Shown here piece after piece: positions 10,901 to 19,333 of a stretch of 64,000 nt of DNA (its first letter is position 1; each line of letters starts with the position of its first letter). The DNA is from Ustilago trichophora (lineage: Eukaryota > Basidiomycota > Ustilaginomycetes > Ustilaginales > Ustilaginaceae). The translations under genes and the position numbers were made by a program. The notes under the pieces were generated by a model. That model did no database searches and was not told where the DNA came from. It saw only the letters and a program-made list of their open reading frames with translations. The stretch is from positions 496,001 through 560,000 of the forward strand of contig OOIN01000018.1 in assembly GCA_900323505.1 (NCBI GenBank). The letters run 5' to 3'.

Positions 10901-11704
10901 AAAGGTCTCTGTGCGTTGTTTTGGCGCTTGTGCGTCGTATCGCGAGGAGTAAGAATGAGGAGGGTAGTAATTGGGACTCGAACTGTTGGCGGCGCCATAG
11001 TTGGGGCTGCCTACACTTCCATCATGGACCGAGCCACCTGTGCGATGACTCTCGGTGCGATAGCTTCCTTCCGGAGATGCATGTGCAGAATAAGGCTCGG
11101 CGTGGGTGTCGGATGGGAAGGGCCCGTTGGGACCTAGTGCGCCTACAGGAGCGGTATGGTGCGAAGGTATCGATGGATGCGGCAAAGGATGCACGGCATT
11201 GTGTGCGGGGTATCTAGAGGAAGAAGGAAGAGCGCCAACGGGGGCAACAGTGCCAGGCGCAACCGTACGACTCCAATCGGTTTCTGGGAAAGGCGGCGGT
11301 GGCGGACGAGACAGTGGCACGGTGTTGGCATCTGCTGATGTAGAGGCAGCGTAGTCACGGGTGGATTGGATGGGCTGCGCTGCTGCTGCTTCGTAGACAC
11401 CTTTGCGAGCGGCAGAGAGTTGAGCTTGCGCCTTGCGCTTGGCAGCTTTGCTACCTCCACGGGTGGAGCCCTTGGGAGGGCCTCGCTTCTTGGGCTGGCC
11501 GTACTCGCAGACTTCGCCGGATCGGATGCAGGTGATGCATGGGTTGGAGCCGTCGCATTTGACTCGCTTGATGCCACAGGGACGGCAAGCCTGCTGGATG
11601 CGCTTCTTCTTGATACCACTTGTCGGGTGGTCGTCCTTGTTGTCGTCATGGTCGTGATGCTGATCTTGACCGGGATGCGGTGGAGGACGAACCTGCTGTG
11701 CCAT
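7901..11704 (-). CDS. Zn2Cys6 binuclear-cluster transcription factor
   Basis: Single exon of 1267 residues from ATG 11702-11704. The N-terminal zinc cluster is complete: C40-x2-C43-x6-C50-x5-C56-x2-C59-x6-C66, followed by a basic KKRGPPKGSTRGG linker. About 400 residues of Ser/Pro/Ala-rich low-complexity sequence follow. Then comes the fungal-specific transcription factor domain (roughly residues 530-860), recognisable from DIFLARAKYYLVKTNNEP and from EEQARRRIFWCLYLLDKTSS with ASLGRPVTLRY. The C-terminus is Ser/Pro/Thr/Ala-rich and probably activating. Such proteins usually bind CGG triplets as dimers and control metabolic genes. The target genes cannot be inferred. Its long upstream region (11705-13026) holds several GTACWGTAC sites. 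Confidence 0.92.
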   Translation of the reverse strand: MAQQVRPPPHPGQDQHHDHDDNKDDHPTSGIKKKRIQQACRPCGIKRVKCDGSNPCITCIRSGEVCEYGQPKKRGPPKGSTRGGSKAAKRKAQAQLSAARKGVYEAAAAQPIQSTRDYAASTSADANTVPLSRPPPPPFPETDWSRTVAPGTVAPVGALPSSSRYPAHNAVHPLPHPSIPSHHTAPVGALGPNGPFPSDTHAEPYSAHASPEGSYRTESHRTGGSVHDGSVGSPNYGAANSSSPNYYPPHSYSSRYDAQAPKQRTETFYRGSSSGLGFIRPPPGAADRRLPPLDFYGTRSSTRSSSSPSNFGGRLSAGSDTFESALSGRSGANRSLGKTPGSYARPSPTASTSAQSASAANHWTGPSVTSAPHDAASTHSDASRFDNRSMHSNPAATAQASNGGHWPLAQSALPSQAHSASDVADSDIKPAIGRPAGIHQNTSDNNRLLVEGTLLQLQRDRDRDRARTNPSGPETSAARPHDVSGDVNLEPLLWVEPGDESRSGVNRSGVSLTKPEIPPLIQERLFTIFWGIVQTIWPALYKPALCLTGFNVIDPEKHPMLHNAACALAAVAWDSGEFGVSEEDTEATQSDWVERTASDLSFSQGTGQLGDGTSLRRLSAADLGDIFLARAKYYLVKTNNEPSLETIQSLLFMALREGGNGRASQASAYLSTACRMCIDLGLHRQRDFSSVLGLHFSHAEEQARRRIFWCLYLLDKTSSASLGRPVTLRYVEIDCPLPNIDEVDEHETWAETTNNSSLIKDRARSILLKTPVAAMTHLRFGVRLGHLCEEVIAMYTQVKRPAEDEEAGDGANQGAEGDEDAVPEWETRLIRLHRMVESWERDLPYRLRFENPAHRLPNTLSQHLWFQTCKVMLHRPYILKQSARPDLPPSHRICTNAVGRICDILTAYDNNFGMRKLSSTFTYCIFTASTIEIANTTSTDAVIAIEAKRRLRKFMTWLSRMSGTWQSASHHLKILEQLGHGIDADLDGTGLPSHREPSAPGSLTASRADSPSAAAIAAATSAIAKSAGGDVGPSPLSLPREAQGLIADGTLQSFSHEPQQPPRSQNGGDLNSAAAPGGMSLQQPGMAPDDMMGLSVPGPIGAPMYLTRSRTSYQIPPAISDDLHAQFQAQGQNPGLLYGWPATSRVPTPTPNPNTNAAVFDANTTAPTVADRVASPAATGASSAATPSGGQVNPTAYLKLHDTSYWGAMPLASEDALSWANFTSSYIEALNGMTHPNSTTNATSGAVPYTSAAQEASAAPATTATTQ

Positions 11705-13026
11705 GATGAGCGAGAGTTGGACAGAGTCAAGGGCGATATAGGATGATGGGGGATGCGGATGTATAGGCTACAAGCTTAAGGGATGGTTGGGATTGCCTCT
11801 ATGACGGTAGATGTGGCAGGTGTGTAGGTCGAATTGAGCGGTTGTGGATACAACCAGATTTGGTCCCATCCGATCGGAATGCCAGATGCAAATCGATGGT
11901 GCTGGTGCTGGAAATTGACGTGGGATGCAAGATACAGAGGCGACGTGCAGGCGGACAGGTTGGGGGCTCGGAAGGGACTGGATCGAGTGGATGCAGTGGT
12001 GATTTGCTCTAGTGAGTAAGTGAGTTGGAGTGGAAGTGACGGTAAAGGCCGAATGAATCTTGGCTGGGTATGCGATTGTTATTGGCTGGGGTATGTGGCA
12101 CCAAGTGAACCCCAAGGTGCAAGTCGAGTAGCTTTGGGAAGATCAGCTGGAATAGCAAGTCTTCGCCATGGCTGGGTGGAATTATGCCTCCGAAGCCAGC
12201 AATACGGTACAGTGCTGTACAATACTGTAAAGTAAGTACAGTAGTAGTAGTCGTTGAAAGGAAGATGGTGGATGTATGATAAGAAGCAATAGGTCTTAGG
12301 TGATTCGGTTAGGTAGGGTCTGGACTCGGTCCTTTGTGTGCAGTGAAATGCTTGTCGCTCGCTGTGTCTGTGCACACTACGCCACGGCTAGAAGCTAAAA
12401 ATACGGTAAAACGCATACAGATGCAGCAGTGTACGGTGCAGCATGTACTGTACTGTACAAATATACAATCCAATTCCGAACCTCCTCACCTCCTCCTTGT
12501 CATACGTGTATGACCTTGACGAGGCAAGGCAACAACAGCCAGCCCTGACAGTAGAGCTTGTGGGCTCATTGCACAAGAAAAGCGACACAATCGTGAATTG
12601 GCTGTGCTGGTTTGGCTGTGGAGTGTAAACCGTTTTTTCTTTTTCTTTCGAAATCTCGATTTTCCCTCTTTGATTTTGGAATGTGGTACAGTACACCATC
12701 CTCCGCATTTTTCCTCTGCGTTTCCGCCCGACCGTACATGCTTCCGAGGCTCGCGATTCCGACAATTTGAAATCCACAGATCCGAGGTTCCTGTACACAC
12801 GGACACTTCGTAGATCGTACCAGCTCACATAGCCGTTCTCATGTGCACTCTCAGCATTGCGCATCGTTCGTTGCCAAACATCCTCTTCACACGACGCCTC
12901 ATTTCAAGCATTGCTCTTGCAATTGCACGAGCATCAACAGAAGACGGGTCTTCCCAGCGCAGTACCTTTGTGAGGCAGGGCTGTGGTAGCGAGCTGAATG
13001 CAAAGTGTATTGCCGCAAAAATAATT
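11705..13026. promoter_or_regulatory. 1.3-kb region upstream of the Zn2Cys6 gene
   Basis: Unusually long gap between the transcription factor start and the Sec6 stop, both on the minus strand. It holds a cluster of GTAC-based palindromes: variants at 12206-12240 (GGTACAGTGCTGTAC), two overlapping exact GTACTGTAC sites at 12445-12458, and GTACAGTAC at 12686-12694. I read it as the promoter and 5' leader of the transcription factor gene. Open frames here (for example 12388-12864 on the minus strand) show no family resemblance or convincing composition. Confidence 0.5.
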
Positions 13027-15639
13027 TCAGTCGCGGTCCTTGCTCTTCCAACCGGTCAATCCCAACGCCTGTGTTGCACTTGCCGCCATCCCAGCTGCCC
13101 TCTCTCCGCCCAAGTTGGCCAACAGTCCACCTCCGTAGCTCGATCCATACGCCTGGGCTACTCGGCTCATCACCGTCGGTCCGCCTGTCTCGGGAACCAA
13201 ATCGTTCAGCCCTTCGCTCTTGACCTTTCTCTTTGCACTCTCCATCAATCCATTCACGTCGTCTTTCTTGAGATCGTCGCGCGCTTTCATGATCGCCTCC
13301 AAGAAGCCCAGATGCGCTCCGTGCACCTTGGCGAAGCTCCAGTACGGCAAAAACACCATGGTGGCAGACGACGTCAGCATGCCCAGGATCGCGTCGAGCA
13401 CCTCAAACTTCTCATTGACCTCCTCTTCCTTCTTGAAGCCGAGGAAGAGGCTTTTGGCATCGTCGAGGTCTTTGCGCATCCGCTCCCCGGCAGATGGCAT
13501 ACGCAACTTTCCGCTGCCAACCCGTCGAAGACCACCAATATAGGAAACCAGGAAGCGGTCAATCATGTCGTCGCACAGCACGTCGAACAAGTTGGGGTTG
13601 AGCCGCTCGCTGTAGTCCGACGTATAGTCGCGCATCGTCTCGACGATGGTCGTCATGGTACCTTCCGAGTACCATATCGGGAACGTGAACAGGTCCTTGA
13701 TGGCTGGCTGCAAATCGGCAAATACCAGATCCACCAACACTTGAGTGCAGCGCTTCGAGACGTCGAGGAATCCGTTCAATGCGTTGTCCACCGCTTCTCG
13801 GATACCCGCCTGATACTTTTTGCTGACCATCGGCTCTAGTCGTGCTATCAACGCTTCTGCATAGTCGGCCGATTTCAGCTGGTCGTTGGCCAATGCTATC
13901 ACGTACTCAACCAGCCCTCCAACAACGTCGTCGGGGGATTTGGCTTCGCGCTGCTTTTTGAACTCGCTCTCCAGCACTCGGAGCCATGTCGCCTGTGTCG
14001 AATGCATCGCCTTGGCCGCATGATCCACCACCTTGGCCAACACACTCGCCTGACCCGAATCTGCAGCCACATCCACCTGTTGATTGACCATCTGGAACAG
14101 TATCGCTGCGCCCTGCAGACCATACAGCCCTTCGTTATCCTCATCGGGCGGGTTCTGCCTAGAAACAAACTCGCGCACCTCGTCCGACATCAAGTTGGCC
14201 GTCCACTCGTCGATCTTCTTTGTGATCAAGCCCAGATAATCATCGATGATTCCCTGCTCTTTGCCGGCGAGCAGTGTTGGCTCGAGCCATGCTTTGTCTG
14301 CGCCAATCTCCTTGGTCATGGTCTTGGTGTACTCTTTCGTGAACTGGTAAAGCTCGAGGAGCGCGCTTGCTTCTGGGTCCTTGTCCAGGATGCGTTCGCG
14401 CAAGATGCTGCCCAAATGCTTGTGGTAGCTCTTTACAAATGTACGCAGGATCTTGTAGTCTTCCGGGAAGAGAGGGACGACTTCGGATTGCACGAAGCGG
14501 AGGTCATCGTAGATCCAGTCGAGATGGCCGAGGAATTCGAGACTTGTGTCATCGGCACCAAAGCGCGACCAACACTCGTCGAACAGCTCCGCCGTAGCGC
14601 GGTCGATCGCCTCTACGAACTTGGGCCGGTACAATTTGATTACTCGGGCGTTTGCGACGACGGATCTGAATCGAGCAGCGCCCTCGAGGTTGGCACGCTT
14701 TGCAAGACGGATGGCTGCTGCTCGTTCGTCCTCGCGCGACTCCTTCTCGACGATCTTGATGAGTTTGACCACCACAGATGGTCTGCCCTCTCGCACCAGA
14801 TCCAATGTTCGTTCGGCAAGCACCATTATATAGTCTTCGAACGCTTTGATGAGCCCATCCAACGGCGCAAAGAATTCCGACACTGTGCTGCGGACGTCTG
14901 CCGAGCATGTGCGTGCAATCTGGAATGTCTCGTTGCGAAATACTTCGAGCTGGGAGAGGTGGAAATGCAATGGCAACAGATCGGTCGCTGGACCCATGAT
15001 GTCGTCTTGCCCACGTTGCAGCATCTCTGCGAGCTCCTGAATCTGCGCTGGAAGCGCGTCGAGCTTTTCGAGCGTCGAGGTAGTTTGGACAAAGTTGCGG
15101 TGGATCTGTGACACTTGACTGATGACCCGGAAGGAACGATTGGCATCAGGGTGACTTGATCTTGATCCATCATCTCCCTCATTGTTGGTATACAGCGCCT
15201 CGATCTGCGCAAAAGCTTCCCTGATTGCTGCGACGTCCTTCCTTGTCGCCTGCAACTTGAGTAGACCGTCTCGGGTGGCTTCCAGCTGCTCCTTGGCGCC
15301 TAGCTTGAGCTTGGCTGATAGACTGGCTTGCTCCTTGAGCAGCTTCTTGCGCAGTGCAGAGATCTTGGTGAGGTCATCTGGCGATTTCAAGAACTCGGCT
15401 ACTAGATTTGATGAGCTCGGCACAGCGGTGCTGGGTAGCGTGGCGGCAGAGAGTGCAGCTGACATGGGCACAGCGGCGTGTGCGGCGGATGATGGGCCTG
15501 CATGTCCGTGCGACGAAGATGATGGTGAGCTTGGTGAAGCAGGTGCGCCTCCATTTCTGAGATGAGATCCATTGGGTTTTAGCGTCAGCGAAGGCGGCAT
15601 GCCGCCGACCAGAGCGTGGGCTGGAATGGCAAAGCTCAT
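13027..15639 (-). CDS. SEC6: Exocyst complex component Sec6
   Basis: Single exon of 870 residues, ATG 15637-15639 to TGA 13027-13029. It starts with a low-complexity Ala/Ser/Pro N-terminus (about 80 residues), then a helical region with a coiled coil (KISALRKKLLKEQASLSAKL). The rest of the protein resembles the Sec6 family, including RVISQVSQIHRNFVQTTSTL, ELAEMLQRGQDDIMGPATDL with LLPLHFHLSQLE, and ARVIKLYRPKFVEAIDRATAE. Sec6 is a rod-shaped subunit of the octameric exocyst, which tethers secretory vesicles at the plasma membrane before SNARE fusion. The length is close to that of other fungal Sec6 proteins (about 750-900). No intron is needed. Confidence 0.9.
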   Translation of the reverse strand: MSFAIPAHALVGGMPPSLTLKPNGSHLRNGGAPASPSSPSSSSHGHAGPSSAAHAAVPMSAALSAATLPSTAVPSSSNLVAEFLKSPDDLTKISALRKKLLKEQASLSAKLKLGAKEQLEATRDGLLKLQATRKDVAAIREAFAQIEALYTNNEGDDGSRSSHPDANRSFRVISQVSQIHRNFVQTTSTLEKLDALPAQIQELAEMLQRGQDDIMGPATDLLPLHFHLSQLEVFRNETFQIARTCSADVRSTVSEFFAPLDGLIKAFEDYIMVLAERTLDLVREGRPSVVVKLIKIVEKESREDERAAAIRLAKRANLEGAARFRSVVANARVIKLYRPKFVEAIDRATAELFDECWSRFGADDTSLEFLGHLDWIYDDLRFVQSEVVPLFPEDYKILRTFVKSYHKHLGSILRERILDKDPEASALLELYQFTKEYTKTMTKEIGADKAWLEPTLLAGKEQGIIDDYLGLITKKIDEWTANLMSDEVREFVSRQNPPDEDNEGLYGLQGAAILFQMVNQQVDVAADSGQASVLAKVVDHAAKAMHSTQATWLRVLESEFKKQREAKSPDDVVGGLVEYVIALANDQLKSADYAEALIARLEPMVSKKYQAGIREAVDNALNGFLDVSKRCTQVLVDLVFADLQPAIKDLFTFPIWYSEGTMTTIVETMRDYTSDYSERLNPNLFDVLCDDMIDRFLVSYIGGLRRVGSGKLRMPSAGERMRKDLDDAKSLFLGFKKEEEVNEKFEVLDAILGMLTSSATMVFLPYWSFAKVHGAHLGFLEAIMKARDDLKKDDVNGLMESAKRKVKSEGLNDLVPETGGPTVMSRVAQAYGSSYGGGLLANLGGERAAGMAASATQALGLTGWKSKDRD

Positions 15640-16119
15640 TTCGGTTTGTGGTGCGATCCCTGGAGGTTATCTGAACTGCATGGGTGAAATAGGATTTATG
15701 GGGAATCGCTAGCTGCCTATCCAGCAGCAAAGGGCTTCCTCGGTCCACCTTGAGCTCCAAAAGTGGCCGGCCGTCGGTGTGTTGTGTGGTCGTGGAAGAA
15801 TACGATGGCGAGGAAAGCTACAAGGAGGGTTCACCGTGACAGCTTCGGTGCACTTTGCTGTCAATGTGGAAAGGCCCGAGCGCGAAAATTTCCGATCTGT
15901 ATTTTTACGCCGATCTTACATATTTGACTTTTTCACAATGTCGCTTTGATAACTAACTTCGCCGTTATACAACTGTTGCTATCAAGCCTTTAAAACAGAG
16001 GCATCTGGAGTGTGAGGATCGTGATATTGCAGAGCTCTACAGACAATACGAAATCTCTTGGGGAGGAGAACGCAGGAGGTTGAATGGCGAAACAGAGCCT
16101 AGCAAGATTACATGAAGTG
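15640..16119. promoter_or_regulatory. Region upstream of SEC6
   Basis: A 480-bp gap between the SEC6 start and the stop of the coiled-coil gene. It holds the SEC6 upstream region and the 3' flank of the neighbour. The AT-rich part lies around 15900-15990. No motif, repeat or RNA gene was recognised. Confidence 0.45.
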
Positions 16120-17189
16120 CTAGTCTGAGTACTTGGCTTCGATCTCTTTGATAAGCTCTTCGAGCGGAAGTGAAATTGAATCGGAGGTGACGGCGATCTT
16201 TCCCTCCTCAGAGCATGAAGTAGCAGTAGCATCGATGCATGAAGAAGTGGCTGGAGTGGTGGACAGGCTGCGAAGAGCAGGAGAGAGCAACTCGGCAGCC
16301 TCAACTTCGGCTCGGATGTTATTGATCATGTTGAACAGGCGGGATGCGATGCGGTCTGAAAAGCACAAAAGCTCATCCTTGTGCTCAATCTCGAGCCGAA
16401 GAGCTTCGATCTGGCGCTGCAAGCTGGTGTGGGACGAAGTGGATTCTTCGAGTTGGGTGAGGAGGGTGCGTCGATCGTTTCTGTGAGTGGACGCACCAGG
16501 GTCAGCGTCCATGTCTGACGTCTCGTGAGGGTGAAAGGAGTGCTCGCTTACTCTTTGGTTTCTATCTCAGCTCGAAGTGAAGCAAGCTCTTTTTGGTGTG
16601 TCTGTTGGATCTGTGTAACGTTTCAAGTTGGACAAGGTCAAGACGGTTAGTATCTTCCATGTCGACAAGCGGGCATGCCATCCGGGTGCTGTCTACTTGC
16701 CTCTCGCAGGCTTTCCAGCTCGCAACTCTGTCGCCATAGACAAGGGGCAGAAAAGGAGGGAAAATGGTCAGCGACGGAAGTTAGGGTGAGCTTTCGGCAA
16801 GACACCCCGGCTAGTCTTCTGGAGCGTTCCGAACTTACCTTCTCGTCAAAAGCCAGAGCAATGTGTCTAAGCGAATGAGCAATGCTGGAGCTGCTGAGCC
16901 TCTCCTCTAGCTCTTCATTGTCATCTATATACTCAGCCTTCTCGTCAGATTGATCGACTCGATCCGAACTGCTGCCAGAGGACGAATCGTGTGCATGCAC
17001 CGTGTGTTGCTCGAGTAGATCATTTCCGAGTAGCTCGTCTTTGATTCGGGCGGCTCGTTGGGTGAGCGATCCAGAGTCACTATTGGTTGTGCTCTGCACT
17101 CGCTCGACTTCGCCTTCTGTACCGCCTTCTCTCTGTTTCGCCGGAAAGGCTACATCCACATCAGCGATGAGATCAGTCATTGGTGACAC
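16120..17189 (-). CDS. Coiled-coil protein, four exons including a 27-nt micro-exon
   Basis: Proposed exons are 16839-17189, 16701-16727, 16552-16610 and 16120-16480. Introns 1 and 3 are GTAAGT- or GTAAGC-type. Intron 2 (16611-16700) uses a GC donor (GCAAGT). The frame is continuous only with this combination, giving 265 residues. The N-terminal 115 residues are acidic and Ser-rich. From about residue 110 to 190 the sequence is a heptad-like coiled coil (QKELASLRAEIE and SLQRQIEALRLEIEHKDELL). It is followed by a helical segment (FSDRIASRLFNMINNIRAEV), a Ser/Thr linker and a charged end (EELIKEIEAKYSD). I do not recognise the family. The layout would suit a structural subunit of a cytoskeletal or chromosome-segregation complex, but that is speculation. 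Confidence 0.65.
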
Positions 17190-17877
17190 GTGCTAGCAAG
17201 CTCTTGCTGCTTGAAGTAACAATGATCTTGACAGAAAAAAACGACTCTTTGAGTCGAGTGGGCTCGGATGTCGAAAGTATAGTGCAAACGGTTGAAGGCA
17301 GCTTCGAACAGAGATGTGGACTTTGCTTTTGCAATGTCACCATTCAGTTCAGAGCAGGACGGCTGAAGGTGTGGTATAAACGCCCGTGATAGCTTTGAGA
17401 ACGTTCGCGATAGAGACCAAGATGCAGATTGCAGTGAGGCAAAAGAATACCAAGATGGTCGTCCAAACACAGAATCGAATAATGAGGAGAAGAGAAAGCT
17501 GTTGCTGCAAGGCGGGTCAGGTAGCGAGAAAGGTGTTGATGATCGCGAGGTAGACAAGCAGACTGAGTGAATGTCAAAGAGGCAGAAGATGGGGGGAGAC
17601 AAAGGTCGATCTGTTGCCGGTTTCTTTGATGAATTTGTGTAGAATACAAGTGAGTGGTGAGTGTGTCGCCATTGTCAAGACGAAAGAGAGGCCTTGGTGC
17701 TGGAAGGAACCTGACAAGGCAATGCGCAGTGTGAGCCTTCATCGTCGGTGACGAGTCAAAAAGCAGCGGTGCGATCCGTCCTGCGCAAGGAAAGCAAACA
17801 GTACAGGCTTGTTCCCACCGTCGATCCGTGACAATACGGAACTGCGCCACAGGCCCAACTCTAATCCGCGCCGAACC
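17190..17877. promoter_or_regulatory. Region upstream of the coiled-coil gene
   Basis: A 688-bp interval between the start of the coiled-coil gene and the stop of MIA40. Open frames in it (for example 17344-17850 on the minus strand) have no family resemblance and no supporting splice structure. I see nothing else in it. Confidence 0.4.
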
Positions 17878-18624
17878 TTAAGCGGAGCTCTGCTTCTTTT
17901 CCTCCTGCTCCTTTTCGGTGTTAAGCTCCTCCTTCGCTGGAGTGCTGTCCTTCTTCTCAACCTCGGCCTCCTCCTTCTCGAACTGGGCGTTGGCAGCTTC
18001 ATCATCCTCAATCTCGTCCTTGTAGACATCTGGGTGCTCGCGGAAGCAGTCCTGCATGGCCTTGAACTTGTCTACGCAGTCGATACCCTTGGGCTCGGCC
18101 TCGGAGTATACAAAGCAAGAGAAAGCGAGCTTGAACTGCTCACCGCATGGGCCGTGCGCCATGCCGCCGAGGCACGGGCAGTCCCAGTTGATCTCGCCTG
18201 TTTCAGGGTCGTATGCGGACTGTTGGCCGGTCTGTTCCTCGCTCTCCTCTACAGCAACCTCAATGGCGACAGGCGTCTCTTCGGCAGCTTCGACGTGCTC
18301 ATCGTGTGCAGCAGCAGGGGCGTGACGGGTGTGGGCATCCTTGTGAAGGAAGGCGTCGCCCTTGGATTCCTTGGGCTTGAGACGGTCGGACCATGCCTGA
18401 CGGGGTTCGCATTGGATGGCGGAGGATCGGAATTGGAGCGAGTAGGTAGCAGCGCCGACACCGAGGGCGGCAGCAGCGGCGATGGAGTAAGAAGACCACG
18501 CGGATTGACGAGAGGGGCCGGCAGCGGTCTTGGTGGCGACACCACGAGTGGATGAGAACAAGCTGCGGGAAGCGTTCTGCATCGAGCGGCTCGCTGAGCG
18601 AACCATGGTCTGTCCGGACAACAT
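17878..18624 (-). CDS. MIA40: Mitochondrial intermembrane space import and assembly protein 40
   Basis: Single exon, 248 residues, ATG 18622-18624. Mia40 is the oxidoreductase that traps Cys-rich proteins in the mitochondrial intermembrane space by disulfide relay with Erv1. The N-terminus is a basic, Ser-rich presequence (about residues 1-40) followed by a hydrophobic anchor ([19 protein letters not shown], about 45-63), the inner-membrane-anchored form typical of fungi. After an acidic spacer comes the catalytic CPC (C149 and C151) and the twin CX9C pairs C160/C170 and C183/C193. The C-terminal 50 residues are a highly charged Glu/Lys tail, also usual in fungi. All functional cysteines are present. 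It is divergent from the S49 peptidase gene. Confidence 0.96.
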   Translation of the reverse strand: MLSGQTMVRSASRSMQNASRSLFSSTRGVATKTAAGPSRQSAWSSYSIAAAAALGVGAATYSLQFRSSAIQCEPRQAWSDRLKPKESKGDAFLHKDAHTRHAPAAAHDEHVEAAEETPVAIEVAVEESEEQTGQQSAYDPETGEINWDCPCLGGMAHGPCGEQFKLAFSCFVYSEAEPKGIDCVDKFKAMQDCFREHPDVYKDEIEDDEAANAQFEKEEAEVEKKDSTPAKEELNTEKEQEEKKQSSA

Positions 18625-19333
18625 GTTTTCTGTGAAACGAAAGAGGGATCGTCAAAGGGGTTGGGTTGGATGGTGGAGAGAGAATATGGGAGATGTCGCA
18701 CTCCAAAGTAGACCTTGACTTGGCCTTCGCTTCTTGCACGTTCGACCTTGACACTTGACGAGGAGAGAGTGGAGGTTCGAAGTCGCTTTTCTGAGAGGGA
18801 AGAATCGGAGCACAAGATGAACCAGAAGAAATGTAATTTTTGGTACAGCAGAGCGCAGTATTCGGGAGGAGGTCATTTTCGGCTGATTTTCTTCTGATTT
18901 TCTGCTCGCTTGGCATCGCTCAAATTTCATTTTTCATTTCTTTTTTTTTCCTTCTCGACTCTTCCGTCTTCCCGCCTGTCTTGGCCGACTTCCGCTTTGT
19001 GTAATTGCATTCCCGACATCAGATCGGGCATGGTTGCGCTTCATCGAAACAGATTCCCGCTTGCTCTCCACTTTGTCGAGCGACCAAGCGACACGAAGAT
19101 CTTCGCTCCTTGGGCTTTGGGTGTTGGACTCGTCATCACAGGGCTCACGTAACTCGGAAACAAGGGTCCCACAAGCCGTCACGCCCTGATCACCGTCCCA
19201 CACCTTCTGTTTTAGGCATCTCAACATCCTCTAGAAATTGCTACTTACAGAGCATCTTCGACTCGGCTTTGCACATCACTGACACAGCTTGACTCCAGAT
19301 AGTCTTGCCTACTCGTCAGAAGCACAGGCCACC
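18625..19333. promoter_or_regulatory. Divergent promoter region, MIA40 / S49 peptidase
   Basis: A 709-bp interval between two start codons with T-rich stretches near 18934-18949. The right-hand start codon at 19334 sits in GCCACCATGG, an ideal initiation context. No further motif was recognised. Confidence 0.5.

Noticed and set aside
12388..12864. 158-residue minus-strand open frame upstream of the transcription factor
   Set aside because: No recognisable domain, odd composition, and it crosses the cluster of GTAC palindromes; more likely regulatory or leader sequence.
12841..13839. 332-residue plus-strand open frame
   Set aside because: It lies mostly antisense to the C-terminal part of SEC6 and has the composition of a shadow frame, with no family resemblance.
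14002..15111. 369-residue plus-strand open frame
   Set aside because: Entirely antisense to SEC6, which has clear family similarity on the minus strand.
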